Assembly (NCBI RefSeq): GCF_023734115.1
Contig: NZ_AP025737.1
Location: 1,488,001-1,552,000, forward strand
From: Herbiconiux sp. L3-i23
GTDB lineage: Bacteria; Actinomycetota; Actinomycetes; Actinomycetales; Microbacteriaceae
Reading direction: 5' to 3'
Length of the DNA: 64,000 nucleotides
Part shown: positions 7,322 through 14,744 of the stretch, piece after piece
Numbering within the stretch: position 1 is the stretch's first letter
Layout of the letters: each line of letters opens with the position of its first letter
Notes under the pieces: generated by a model
What the model saw: only the letters and a program-made list of their open reading frames with translations
Database searches by the model: none
What the model was told of the DNA's origin: nothing
Made by a program: the position numbers and the translations under genes

Positions 7322-7338
7322 CCGCGGTTCGATTCGAG

Positions 7339-7352
7339 CCAGGGGATTGACG
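7339..7352 (+). repeat. 14-nt element CCAGGGGATTGACG (copy 1)
   Basis: The same 14 nt occur in inverted orientation at 7633-7646, on the other side of the zinc-ribbon gene. TTGACG inside it can act as a -35 element, with ACTATC or TATCCG 17-19 nt further on. Confidence 0.4.
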
Positions 7353-7464
7353 CCTGCGGCCGGAAGTGCACTATCCGACGACCGCCGATCCTGTCCACCC
7401 CCTGGAAGAAGAACGCCGTTTCGTCAGCATTGAAGCGACGCAGTCGCGGCGGAGGGGAGCGGAC

Positions 7465-7602
7465 ATGTTCGCGCGATCGGGTGGTATCGGTGTTGCGATG
7501 ATGCGGCGGAGGGTGCAGACCTGTCCGCAGTGCGGGACGGCGCTGGTGGTGACACCGGTGGGATGGCGATGCCCGGAGTGCGGGTTCCGTACGAAGGACT
7601 GA
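7465..7602 (+). CDS. Small zinc-ribbon protein
   Basis: A 45-residue protein with two CxxC knuckles, VQTCPQCGTALVV and WRCPECGFR, which together make a rubredoxin-like zinc ribbon occupying residues 19-41. The open frame continues upstream, but GGAGGGGAG lies 5 nt before the ATG at 7465, which decides the start. The function is not evident. Stand-alone ribbons of this kind can bind RNA polymerase, RNA or partner proteins. It is enclosed by two inverted copies of a 14-nt element. Confidence 0.65.
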   Translation: MFARSGGIGVAMMRRRVQTCPQCGTALVVTPVGWRCPECGFRTKD

Positions 7603-7632
7603 CAGGCTGGTCCTAGGGCGATCGCCGGGGAT

Positions 7633-7646
7633 CGTCAATCCCCTGG
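7633..7646 (-). repeat. 14-nt element CCAGGGGATTGACG (copy 2, inverted)
   Basis: It reads CGTCAATCCCCTGG on the plus strand and is identical to the complement of 7339-7352. It lies 21 nt before the -10 of the next gene, so it may be a regulator site. Confidence 0.4.
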
Positions 7647-7667
7647 AAGCCGCCGATTCTCGGCGCC

Positions 7668-7673
7668 TACGTT
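7668..7673 (+). promoter_or_regulatory. -10 element for a leaderless start
   Basis: TACGTT, then 6 nt, then the GTG start at 7680. No Shine-Dalgarno sequence is present. Confidence 0.5.
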
Positions 7674-7679
7674 CGTGGC

Positions 7680-8000
7680 GTGAAGCATCTGACGATGGCG
7701 GACAAGTCGCTCCTGATCGGCGACGAGGCGGCCGACACCTTGATGGAGTACGCCGCGCTGATAGCCAGAAGCGGGACCGGAGACACCGTCACGCTGCAGG
7801 CGATCGGCTTCGACGGCAGCGAGGTGGCGGTGACCTTCCTGCTCAACAGCGGCACCGTGCTTCTCGTCGAGAGTTCCGAATCGAGTCTCCCCGCGCCCGA
7901 CAATGGCGAGCAGGTCGCGCGGATGCTCGAGCGGCTCCGTGCTTTCGACGCCTCCGACGCCGGCGACACCGAGAGCCGGTCCCCACTGCAGGAGGGCTGA
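7680..8000 (+). CDS. Conserved small protein upstream of DUF7882 gene
   Basis: A 106-residue protein of unknown function. The N-terminal stretch KHLTMADKSLLIGDEAADTL is followed by a beta-rich middle (VTLQAIGFDGSEVAVTFLLN) and an acidic C-terminus. I recall similar proteins next to DUF7882 genes in Microbacteriaceae, but no biochemical role is known. The GTG start at 7680 has TACGTT 6 nt upstream, which suggests leaderless translation. The next gene begins 3 nt after its stop, so the two form one transcript. Confidence 0.72.
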   Translation: MKHLTMADKSLLIGDEAADTLMEYAALIARSGTGDTVTLQAIGFDGSEVAVTFLLNSGTVLLVESSESSLPAPDNGEQVARMLERLRAFDASDAGDTESRSPLQEG

Positions 8001-8003
8001 TCG

Positions 8004-8333
8004 ATGGGGTCGCTGAGCTACGACGGGACGGTCATCGCGTTCGACGACCGTCTGCTCGCGCACCTGCAGATCGTGATCGTGCAGCAGTTCCGGCGTCGGG
8101 AGAGTTTCGTCATGTCCTGGCTCGACGCGTTATCGGTCGGGGACGGTCGCAGTTCCATCTGGCTTCACCCGGATGGCGACGTCTTCTTCAAGTTCGACGG
8201 CTCGCGAGCACCGTCGATCAACAAGGCATGGCTGGATGCGTTGACGGTCAGCGCTCGGAGTTCGCACGGGCTGGTCGTCACTCAGGAGAACGGCGAGCTC
8301 GCCCGATCCACCGGCATGACGAAGAAGTGGTGA
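8004..8333 (+). CDS. DUF7882 family small protein (paralogue 2)
   Basis: A 109-residue paralogue of the gene at 6687. The shared pattern is AFDDRLLAHLQIVIVQQFRR, SWLDALSVGDGRSSIWLHPD and APSINKAWLDAL. The conserved FDDR, SW, GRSS-WLHP and NKAW positions mark the family. No enzyme motif is visible. It is co-transcribed with the gene at 7680 (3 nt gap), and a strong hairpin follows the stop. Confidence 0.82.
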   Translation: MGSLSYDGTVIAFDDRLLAHLQIVIVQQFRRRESFVMSWLDALSVGDGRSSIWLHPDGDVFFKFDGSRAPSINKAWLDALTVSARSSHGLVVTQENGELARSTGMTKKW

Positions 8334-8354
8334 GTCGCTCCGACAAGAGAACAG

Positions 8355-8379
8355 CCCCGCTTCTTTCTCAGAAGCGGGG
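8355..8379 (+). terminator. Hairpin terminator after the DUF7882 gene
   Basis: CCCCGCTTCT (8355-8364) pairs with AGAAGCGGGG (8370-8379) over a 5-nt loop. There is no long T-tract, as is usual in high-GC actinobacteria. It sits between the DUF7882 gene and the oppositely oriented tRNA and may serve both. Confidence 0.7.
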
Positions 8380-8403
8380 CCCTTCGCACTGTCTCAACCA
8401 GTG

Positions 8404-8488
8404 TGTCCGAGGGGGGACTTGAACCCCCACGCCCTATACGGGCACTAGCACCTCAAGCTAGCGCGTCTGCCATTTCCGCCACCCGGAC
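8404..8488 (-). tRNA. tRNA-Leu (anticodon GAG)
   Basis: 85 nt with acceptor strands GTCCGGG and CTCGGAC, a D-arm with GGCAGACGC, an anticodon arm GCTAGCTTGAGGTGCTAG with GAG in the loop, a long variable arm (GTGCCCGTATAGGGCGT) typical of class II leucine tRNA, and a T-arm GGGGGTTCAAGTCCCCC. No CCA is encoded. It decodes CUC and CUU leucine codons. Confidence 0.95.
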
Positions 8489-8636
8489 GAGTGATCTGGA
8501 AGCGAACCTTTCGGCTCATTTCCCGACGAGCGAGCCTAGCACGAGCCGAAGGGCACTCGTGTACACGGGTGCCTCCGGCGCGCCTCGCGAGCGGTTCGAG
8601 CGAGCGGGTTCCGGGGGCGTCAGGGGCGACTGCGGT

Positions 8637-8642
8637 TAGCGT
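8637..8642 (+). promoter_or_regulatory. -10 element for a near-leaderless start
   Basis: TAGCGT, then 7 nt, then the ATG at 8650. Confidence 0.45.
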
Positions 8643-8649
8643 TGGAGCC

Positions 8650-9954
8650 ATGACCGAGCCCGCTCCGCTCAGCCCCACCGCGTCGATCGCCCGCGACCTC
8701 ATCCGCTTCCCCACGGTGAACTGGGGCGAGGGGCGCTCCGAAGGGGAGGGCGAGGCGGCGGCCTACGTCGAGGCCCACCTGCGCTCGATCGGTCTCGCCC
8801 CTCAGCTCTTCGAGTCGCAGCCCGGGCGTGTCTCGGTCGTCACCCGGGTCGAGGGCGCCGACCGCTCGCTGCCCGGCCTCGTACTGCACGGTCACCTCGA
8901 CGTCGTGCCCGCGGAGCCGGCCGACTGGTCCGTCGACCCGTTCGCCGGAGAGGTCCGCGACGGGATGCTCTGGGGTCGTGGCGCGGTCGACATGAAGGAC
9001 ATGGACGCCATGATCCTCACGAGTCTCGGCGAGATCCTCCGCTCGGGCGAGCGTCCGCGGCGCGATCTCGTCGTCGCGTTCTTCGCCGACGAGGAGGCCG
9101 GGGGAGTCCTGGGCTCGCACTGGCTCGTCGACAACCACCCCGAGCTGTTCGCCGGCGCGACGGAGGCGATCAGCGAGGTGGGCGGCTACTCCGTCACCTT
9201 CGGCGGGCGCCGCTCCTACCTGCTGCAGACCGGCGAGAAAGCGCTCGTCTGGATCCGCCTCACCGCGCGCGCCGACGCCGCGCACGGCTCGCGGCTCATC
9301 GCCGACAACGCCGTGACTGCTCTCGCCGAGGCGGTCGTCGCCCTCGGTCGCAGGGAGTGGCCGATCCGGCTCACCGACACCACGCGCGAACTCGTCGCGG
9401 GCATCGCGGAGATCCTCGGCGCCGACCCCGAGCAGACCGCGCCCGACGAGCTGCTGCTCGCCACCGGCACCGCGTCGGGATTCCTCCGGGCGACCCTTCG
9501 CACGACGACGAATCCGACGGTCCTCGCCGCCGGCTACAAGCACAACGTCATCCCCGCCGCGGCGAGCGCCCTGGTCGACGTCCGATGCCTTCCGGGGGAG
9601 GAGGAGCAGACGCTCGACGAGATCCGAGCGATCGTCGGACCGGATATCGAGATCGAGGTCGTGCACCGCGACGTCGGCCTCGAGACGGCGTTCTCCGGCC
9701 GGCTGGTCGACACGATGGTGTCGCTGCTCGGACGGCACGACCCCGACGCCGGTGTGCTGCCGTACCTGATGTCCGGCGGGACCGACAACAAGGCGCTGTC
9801 GGAGCTCGGCATCACCGGATACGGCTTCGCGCCGCTGCGGCTGCCCGCCGATCTCGACTTCCCCGGCATGTTCCACGGCGTCGACGAGCGGGTGCCGCTC
9901 GACGCCCTCGACTTCGGTCACCGGGTACTGAAGGACCTTCTGCGAGAGTACTGA
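8650..9954 (+). CDS. M20 family metallopeptidase/deacylase
   Basis: A 434-residue M20/ArgE/DapE-type hydrolase. The first metal-binding motif HGHLDVVPAE is near residue 80 and the bridging aspartate is in GRGAVDMKDMD near 115. The catalytic glutamate pair is in FFADEEAGG near 146 and a dimerisation lid domain follows at about 190-310. The terminal metal histidine is in FHGVDERVP near 414. Two metal ions, normally Zn2+, would be bound. Members cleave amide bonds of short peptides or N-acyl amino acids, but the exact substrate cannot be read from sequence. The ATG at 8650 sits 7 nt after a TAGCGT hexamer. It is transcribed away from the tRNA gene. Confidence 0.9.
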   Translation: MTEPAPLSPTASIARDLIRFPTVNWGEGRSEGEGEAAAYVEAHLRSIGLAPQLFESQPGRVSVVTRVEGADRSLPGLVLHGHLDVVPAEPADWSVDPFAGEVRDGMLWGRGAVDMKDMDAMILTSLGEILRSGERPRRDLVVAFFADEEAGGVLGSHWLVDNHPELFAGATEAISEVGGYSVTFGGRRSYLLQTGEKALVWIRLTARADAAHGSRLIADNAVTALAEAVVALGRREWPIRLTDTTRELVAGIAEILGADPEQTAPDELLLATGTASGFLRATLRTTTNPTVLAAGYKHNVIPAAASALVDVRCLPGEEEQTLDEIRAIVGPDIEIEVVHRDVGLETAFSGRLVDTMVSLLGRHDPDAGVLPYLMSGGTDNKALSELGITGYGFAPLRLPADLDFPGMFHGVDERVPLDALDFGHRVLKDLLREY

Positions 9955-9994
9955 ACAGCCGCTGACCTGCCGTCTCCCGAACGATTCGCGCGGC

Positions 9995-10000
9995 TAGCCT
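9995..10000 (+). promoter_or_regulatory. -10 element for a near-leaderless start
   Basis: TAGCCT, then 7 nt, then the ATG at 10008. Confidence 0.45.
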
Positions 10001-10007
10001 GAACGGC

Positions 10008-11294
10008 ATGCCCCGGCCGCAGACGTCTCGTGGAGCGCGCAGAGCGCACCGACGCCTCGCGCCGTCACCACTGAGCCGACTGCTCGGCCCCACCATGCGG
10101 CTGTGGTACCGCTCGGTCGATCAGGGACCGCTCGGCACTCTCCCGCAACCGACGGACGAGCCGCGGGGCCACGCACCGGGGCCGTCGCCCATCCGTGCCC
10201 TCCTCATCGGCAACGGTCCCGCCGTCGGGCTCGGGGTGGCGAGCCACGAGCTCGCACTGCCCGGACAGATCGCGCGTCACCTCGGCGCAGCGACCGGCCG
10301 CGGGGTCGACGTGATCGCCGTCGTCGACCGCGACCTGCGGGTCGGAGACGTGGTCGACCGGGTGCCCGCACGGGCGATCCGACGGTCGCAGCTGGCCGTC
10401 GTGGTGATCGGCGGCCCCGAGGCGCTCACCTTCACGCCGCTGTCCGAGTGGTGCGACGGGATCGACCGCATCATCGCGCACCTGCGCGCCGACGACCCCG
10501 CACTGCCGATCCTCTTCGTCGGGCCCTATCCGTTCCGATCGATGCGCGTCTTCGACTCCCGGCTCGGTGCCATCGGCGAACGCCGCGCCGTGCGTCTCAA
10601 CCGGCTGGGCGCCGGCCTCGTCGCCGACCACGAGGGCATCCGCTGGTTCAGCCTCCCGCCGAACACGCCCGGCACCGGCGACCGGTTCCGCACGTCGCGC
10701 TCCTACGAGCAGTGGGGGAAGGTGATCGCCGACGAACTCGATTCGACCGTCTTCGTCGCCGCCGTGCCGAACGAGACCGGGGATGACGAAGGCGATCGCG
10801 CCGTGGCCGTCGCGGCCTTCCGCAAATTGACCGAGTCCGCGACACCCGACCTCGACAAGGTCGTCGACCTCGCCCAGCGCATGTTCGGCACGGCGGGCGC
10901 CGCCATCACCCTCGTCGACGACGAACGGCAGTGGGTCGGGGCGTCGACGGGCATCGAGATGGCGGGAGACGGGCTCGACCGTGCGTCGTCGATCTGCGCG
11001 CGCACCATCGAGCAGGACGACGTGATGGTCGTCCCCGACACCGCCGGCGACGAGCGGTTCGCGCGCACGACCGTCGCCGAGCGCGTGCGCTTCTACATGG
11101 GCTACCCGCTCAACTCGCCCGACGGTCACCGCCTCGGTGCGCTCTGCGTCTACGACCCCGAGCCGCGTACCGACCGGACCGACGACCCGTCGCTGCTGCG
11201 TGAGATCGGGCTGCTCGCGCAGAGGGCGCTGTGGAGCCTCGCCGAGGGCGCGAAGCCCGCACGCACCGACGCCGCACCCGGGCGCAGAGACTGA
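10008..11294 (+). CDS. SGNH-like domain fused to a C-terminal GAF domain
   Basis: A 428-residue two-domain protein. Residues about 60-245 follow an SGNH/GDSL hydrolase layout, with IRALLIGNGPAVGLGV in place of block I, VVVIGGPEAL in place of block III and a final SYEQWGKVIADEL helix. Residues about 265-415 form a GAF domain (AITLVDDERQWVGASTGIEM, SICARTIEQDDVMVVPDTAG, FYMGYPLNSPDGHRLGALCV). The SGNH catalytic serine (GDS becomes GNG) and the DxxH pair appear to be missing, so the first half may bind rather than hydrolyse. There is no output kinase or cyclase domain. The basic N-terminus (residues 2-30) has no signal peptide. The ligand is unknown. Confidence 0.75.
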   Translation: MPRPQTSRGARRAHRRLAPSPLSRLLGPTMRLWYRSVDQGPLGTLPQPTDEPRGHAPGPSPIRALLIGNGPAVGLGVASHELALPGQIARHLGAATGRGVDVIAVVDRDLRVGDVVDRVPARAIRRSQLAVVVIGGPEALTFTPLSEWCDGIDRIIAHLRADDPALPILFVGPYPFRSMRVFDSRLGAIGERRAVRLNRLGAGLVADHEGIRWFSLPPNTPGTGDRFRTSRSYEQWGKVIADELDSTVFVAAVPNETGDDEGDRAVAVAAFRKLTESATPDLDKVVDLAQRMFGTAGAAITLVDDERQWVGASTGIEMAGDGLDRASSICARTIEQDDVMVVPDTAGDERFARTTVAERVRFYMGYPLNSPDGHRLGALCVYDPEPRTDRTDDPSLLREIGLLAQRALWSLAEGAKPARTDAAPGRRD

Positions 11295-11329
11295 CCCGCG
11301 CCCCGGCGACCCGTGATCGAATGGGCGTC

Positions 11330-12124
11330 ATGAAGATCGACCTGTCAGGGAAGACCGCCCTCGTCACCGGATCGACCTCCGGGATCGGCGCCGCCATCGC
11401 CCGTGGCCTCGCCGCCGCCGGTGCGCGAGTGGCCGTCAACGGCCGCTCCGAACGCACGGTCTCGGCGGCGATCGACCGGATCGGGGGCGAGATTCCGGGT
11501 GCCGATCTGGTTCCCGCCGTCGCCGACGTCGCGACCGAGGACGGCACCGCCGCGCTGCTCGACACGGTGCCGCGGGTCGACGTGCTCGTCAACAACCTCG
11601 GCATCTTCGAACAGGCGGCGGCGCTCGAGATCCCCGACGACGAGTGGCGGCGGTACTTCGAGGTCAACGTGCTGACCGCGGTCCGCCTGACCCGCGCCTA
11701 CCTGCCCGGCATGATCGAGGCCGGATGGGGGCGAGTGCAGAACATCGCGAGCGACTCCGCCATCGTCATCCCCGCCGAGATGATCCACTACGGCATGTCG
11801 AAGACGGCGCTGCTCGCCGTCTCCCGCGGCTTCGCGAAAGAGGCCGCGGGCACCGGGGTGACCGTGAACTCGGTGATCGCGGGCCCCACCCACACCGGCG
11901 GCGTCGAAGACTTCGTGTACCAGCTCGTCGACCGGGACCTGCCCTGGGAGGAGGCGCAGCGGGTGTTCATGCGCGAACACCGCCCGCAGTCGCTGCTGCA
12001 GCGCCTCATCGAGCCCGAAGAGATCGCGAACCTCGTCGTCTACCTCGCGTCGCCGCTCGCATCCGCCACGACCGGGGCGGCGGTGCGCGTCGACGGCGGA
12101 TACGTCGACTCCATCGTGCCGTGA
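11330..12124 (+). CDS. SDR family oxidoreductase
   Basis: A 264-residue classical short-chain dehydrogenase. The cofactor motif [10 protein letters not shown] is near residue 11, the NNLG motif is at about 89, and the catalytic serine (IASDSA) and YGMSK Tyr-Lys pair are near 141-160. The C-terminus RVDGGYVDS matches the usual end of the fold. The Arg in NGRSERT after beta-2 favours NADP(H). The substrate is not identifiable. The ATG at 11330 aligns with family starts, and an in-frame ATG lies at 11321. There is no Shine-Dalgarno sequence. It is closely spaced with the upstream SGNH-GAF gene. Confidence 0.87.
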   Translation: MKIDLSGKTALVTGSTSGIGAAIARGLAAAGARVAVNGRSERTVSAAIDRIGGEIPGADLVPAVADVATEDGTAALLDTVPRVDVLVNNLGIFEQAAALEIPDDEWRRYFEVNVLTAVRLTRAYLPGMIEAGWGRVQNIASDSAIVIPAEMIHYGMSKTALLAVSRGFAKEAAGTGVTVNSVIAGPTHTGGVEDFVYQLVDRDLPWEEAQRVFMREHRPQSLLQRLIEPEEIANLVVYLASPLASATTGAAVRVDGGYVDSIVP

Positions 12125-12212
12125 CGGGTCTCGGCCGCGGCGGCGGTTAGGCTGTCGCGGCGGATGTCGCCCGTGGCGTCCTTCTCGCCCGCCCATCCGT
12201 GACGGAGGACCC

Positions 12213-13106
12213 ATGCAGCTGCTCGAGGCGCTGTTTCTCGGACTCGTGCAGGGGCTCACCGAGTTCCTGCCGATCTCGTCGAGTGCGCACCTGCGCATCG
12301 TCGGCGAACTCCTCCCGGGTGCCAAGGACCCCGGAGCGGCGTTCACGGCGATCACTCAACTCGGCACCGAGACCGCGGTCATCGTGTACTTCTGGCGAGA
12401 CATCGTCCGCATTGTCTCGCGATGGTTCCTCGCACTCTTCGCGGTGCGGGACAAGGCGGGCTATGTCAGGGTCTGGCGCAACGATCCGGACGCGAAGATG
12501 GGCTGGTACATCATTCTCGGCTCGGTGCCGATCGTGGTGCTCGGCCTGCTCTTCCAGGACGACATCGAGACCACGTTCCGGTCGCTCTGGATCGTCGCCG
12601 GCACACTGATCGGCTTCGGCATCCTGCTCGGCGTCGCCGACTACTTCGGCCGCCAGACCCGCGAGTTGAAGGACCTCACCGGCTGGCACGCCGTCGCCTA
12701 CGGCTTCGCCCAGGCCCTCGCGCTGATCCCCGGCGTCTCGCGCTCGGGCGGCACGATCACCGCCGGCCGATTCCTCGGTTACTCCCGCGCCGCGGCCGCC
12801 CGGTACGCGTTCCTCCTCGCCATCCCCGCCGTCTTCGGCAGCGGGTTCTACCAGCTGTACAAGGCGGTGTCGGAGCCATGCGCCCCCGACTCCGCCGCGG
12901 CCGCGGCCGCGGCGTGCACTCCCGAGGTGTACGGCGGGCTCGAGACGGCTCTCGCGACCGTCGTCGCGTTCGGGGTCGGCCTCGCCGTGATCGCCTTCTT
13001 CCTGCGCTACATCTCGAAGCGCTCGTTCCTGCCGTTCGTGATCTACCGCATCCTGCTCGGTGGGCTGCTGATCGTGCTGCTCTCGACGGGCGTTCTGCAG
13101 CCGTAG
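12213..13106 (+). CDS. uppP: Undecaprenyl-diphosphatase
   Basis: A 297-residue polytopic membrane protein of the UppP/BacA family. It carries both signature regions: [15 protein letters not shown] near residue 10 (catalytic Glu and the Ser-rich turn) and [20 protein letters not shown] near 172. About eight transmembrane segments are visible. The enzyme removes a phosphate from undecaprenyl pyrophosphate at the outer face of the membrane so the lipid carrier can be reused for peptidoglycan, and it gives basal bacitracin tolerance. A hydrophilic Ala/Pro-rich loop around 218-240 ([15 protein letters not shown]) is longer than usual. The ATG at 12213 follows GGAGGACCC. A TAGGCT -10 element lies at 12148. 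Confidence 0.93.
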   Translation: MQLLEALFLGLVQGLTEFLPISSSAHLRIVGELLPGAKDPGAAFTAITQLGTETAVIVYFWRDIVRIVSRWFLALFAVRDKAGYVRVWRNDPDAKMGWYIILGSVPIVVLGLLFQDDIETTFRSLWIVAGTLIGFGILLGVADYFGRQTRELKDLTGWHAVAYGFAQALALIPGVSRSGGTITAGRFLGYSRAAAARYAFLLAIPAVFGSGFYQLYKAVSEPCAPDSAAAAAAACTPEVYGGLETALATVVAFGVGLAVIAFFLRYISKRSFLPFVIYRILLGGLLIVLLSTGVLQP

Positions 13107-13138
13107 GCGCACGATGCGATGAGTGAGACGATGGGCGC

Positions 13139-14125
13139 GTGACCAACCTCGAGCGCGATCCCGGCGTCGTCACTGGCGTCGATGCTCCCGCGCGCTCGGC
13201 GGTCGAGGTGCTCACCCCGCGCGACGTCCCGCTCGGCGGTGTGCGATCGATGACGGTGCGTCGCACGTTGCCGCAACGCCGGCGCTCGCTCATCGGGGCG
13301 TGGTGCTTCGTCGACCATTACGGTCCCGACGATGTCGCCGCGACCGGGGGTATGCGGGTGCCCGGGCATCCCCACACCGGCTTGCAGACCGTCACCTGGC
13401 TGTTCGAGGGCGAGGTCGAGCACCGGGACACGGTCGGCACCGTGTCGCTGATCCGCCCGGGCGAGGTGAACCTGATGACGTCGGGCCACGGCATCGCGCA
13501 CTCCGAGTACTCGACCCCGCTCACCTCTCGCCTGCACGGCGCCCAGCTGTGGATCGCGCTGCCCGACGGACGCCGTGCGGGGCAGCGTGACTTCCAGCAC
13601 TACGCCGCGCCGCAGGTCGTCTTCGGCGGCGCGCGCCTGCGGGTGTTCCTCGGCGAACTCGTCGGGGAGAGCTCACCGATCCGCACCTGGAGTCGCGTGG
13701 TCGGGGCGGAGATCGCTCTCGACCCCGACGCGTCGCTCGATCTGCCGGTCGACGCCGGGTTCGAGCACGGGGTGCTCGTTGACACGGGGTCCGTCCGGCT
13801 CGATGGCGTCGCCGGGGAGGCCGCGGAGCTGCTGTTCAGCGCCGCGGGCACCGATCGGCTGCACCTGCAGGCGGGATCCGACGGCGCACGGCTGCTGCTG
13901 ATCGGCGGCGAGCCGTTCGGTGAGGAGATCGTGATGTGGTGGAACTTCATCGGCCGCAGCCATGAGGAGATCGCCGAGCACCGCCGCGCGTGGCAGGCTC
14001 GGGTCGCCACGTTCGAGGACGGCTCGTCCGGCGATGTCGACGACTTCGGCGCCTTCCCGGTCGCGTGGGACCGGGTGCTGCCCGCCCCCGAGCTTCCGAC
14101 GGTGCGGCTGAAGCCGCGCCGCTGA
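13139..14125 (+). CDS. Pirin family protein
   Basis: A 328-residue bicupin. The N-terminal cupin carries the metal-binding HPHTGLQTVTWLFEGEVEHR (His, His, Glu ligands) around residues 76-95 and SGHGIAHSEYS near 118. A degraded C-terminal cupin follows. Pirins bind Fe2+, and some act as quercetin dioxygenases or interact with metabolic enzymes. Which applies here is unknown. GTG start at 13139. The gene follows uppP closely and leads into the GNAT gene. Confidence 0.9.
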   Translation: MTNLERDPGVVTGVDAPARSAVEVLTPRDVPLGGVRSMTVRRTLPQRRRSLIGAWCFVDHYGPDDVAATGGMRVPGHPHTGLQTVTWLFEGEVEHRDTVGTVSLIRPGEVNLMTSGHGIAHSEYSTPLTSRLHGAQLWIALPDGRRAGQRDFQHYAAPQVVFGGARLRVFLGELVGESSPIRTWSRVVGAEIALDPDASLDLPVDAGFEHGVLVDTGSVRLDGVAGEAAELLFSAAGTDRLHLQAGSDGARLLLIGGEPFGEEIVMWWNFIGRSHEEIAEHRRAWQARVATFEDGSSGDVDDFGAFPVAWDRVLPAPELPTVRLKPRR

Positions 14126-14155
14126 CACGAACGAACCGAACCGAGAGGACGCCCG

Positions 14156-14455
14156 ATGAGCGACGAGACGACAGTGCGCTTCGACCCCGACCACGACCGC
14201 TACGTCGCCGAGGTGGGCGGCGAGTACGCCGGTGTTGCGCAGTTCCGCCCCGAGGGCGACGACGTGTGGGTGTTCACGCACACGGTCGTCGACGAGTCGA
14301 TGGAGGGACGCGGCGTCGGCAGCGCGCTCGTCCGCGCGGCGCTCGACGGCGCCCGCGAGAACGGCAAGCGCATCGAACCGCAGTGCCCGTTCGTCGCCGC
14401 GTACGTCCGCAAGCACCACGACTGGGACGACCTCCTAGAGCCTCCGGCCGCCTGA
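14156..14455 (+). CDS. GNAT-type N-acetyltransferase (short, YjdJ-like)
   Basis: A 99-residue protein with the acetyl-CoA motif DESMEGRGVGSALVRAAL near residues 48-65 and the C-terminal KRIEPQCPFVAAYVRKH. This minimal GNAT fold (NAT_SF_1, COG2388) lacks the usual N-terminal acceptor region, and its acceptor is unknown. AGAGGAC precedes the ATG at 14156. It lies 30 nt after the pirin gene, and the repeat island begins directly after its stop. Confidence 0.88.
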   Translation: MSDETTVRFDPDHDRYVAEVGGEYAGVAQFRPEGDDVWVFTHTVVDESMEGRGVGSALVRAALDGARENGKRIEPQCPFVAAYVRKHHDWDDLLEPPAA

Positions 14456-14744
14456 GCGCGGGCTGCGCTCTCGATACGCTCGTTCCTCGCTACTCGAGCC
14501 GTCTCGGTGCGCTTCGCTTACTCGACGACCGGGCTGTTAGACCGCGTCCTTCGTATCGCTGCGCTCAACGGGCGGGCCTTGTCCCGGTCGTTGAGTAGCG
14601 ACGAAGGAGCGTATTGAATCCCTGGCGCAAGCGTGCGCCATGGGCCCAGGGTCGAGTAAGCGGAGCGCATCGAGACCGCAGGGCCGACGTCCGGGTGGGG
14701 AGTAGCGCCCTTCGTATCGCTTCGCTCAACGGGCGGGACGAGCG
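14456..14744. repeat. Intergenic repeat island (family B elements)
   Basis: 289 nt without a credible gene, made of short repeated units in both orientations. CTTCGTATCGCTKCGCTCAACGG occurs at 14553 and again at 14711. The opposite-strand form GTCGTTGAGTAGCGACGAAGG is near 14588, and diverged forms (GATACGCTCGTTCCTCGCTAC, GTCGAGTAAGCGGAGCGCATC) lie at about 14473 and 14651. A single unit is also found near 37650, and a related palindrome at 57791. The open frames here have no coding character. Confidence 0.75.

Noticed and set aside
8355-8379. Hairpin as part of the tRNA-Leu gene
   Set aside because: It lies outside the cloverleaf and beyond the 3' end of the tRNA; it fits a terminator.
14456-14744. 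CRISPR array in the repeat island
   Set aside because: Repeat units are in both orientations, unevenly spaced and diverged; no regular spacers and no cas genes.
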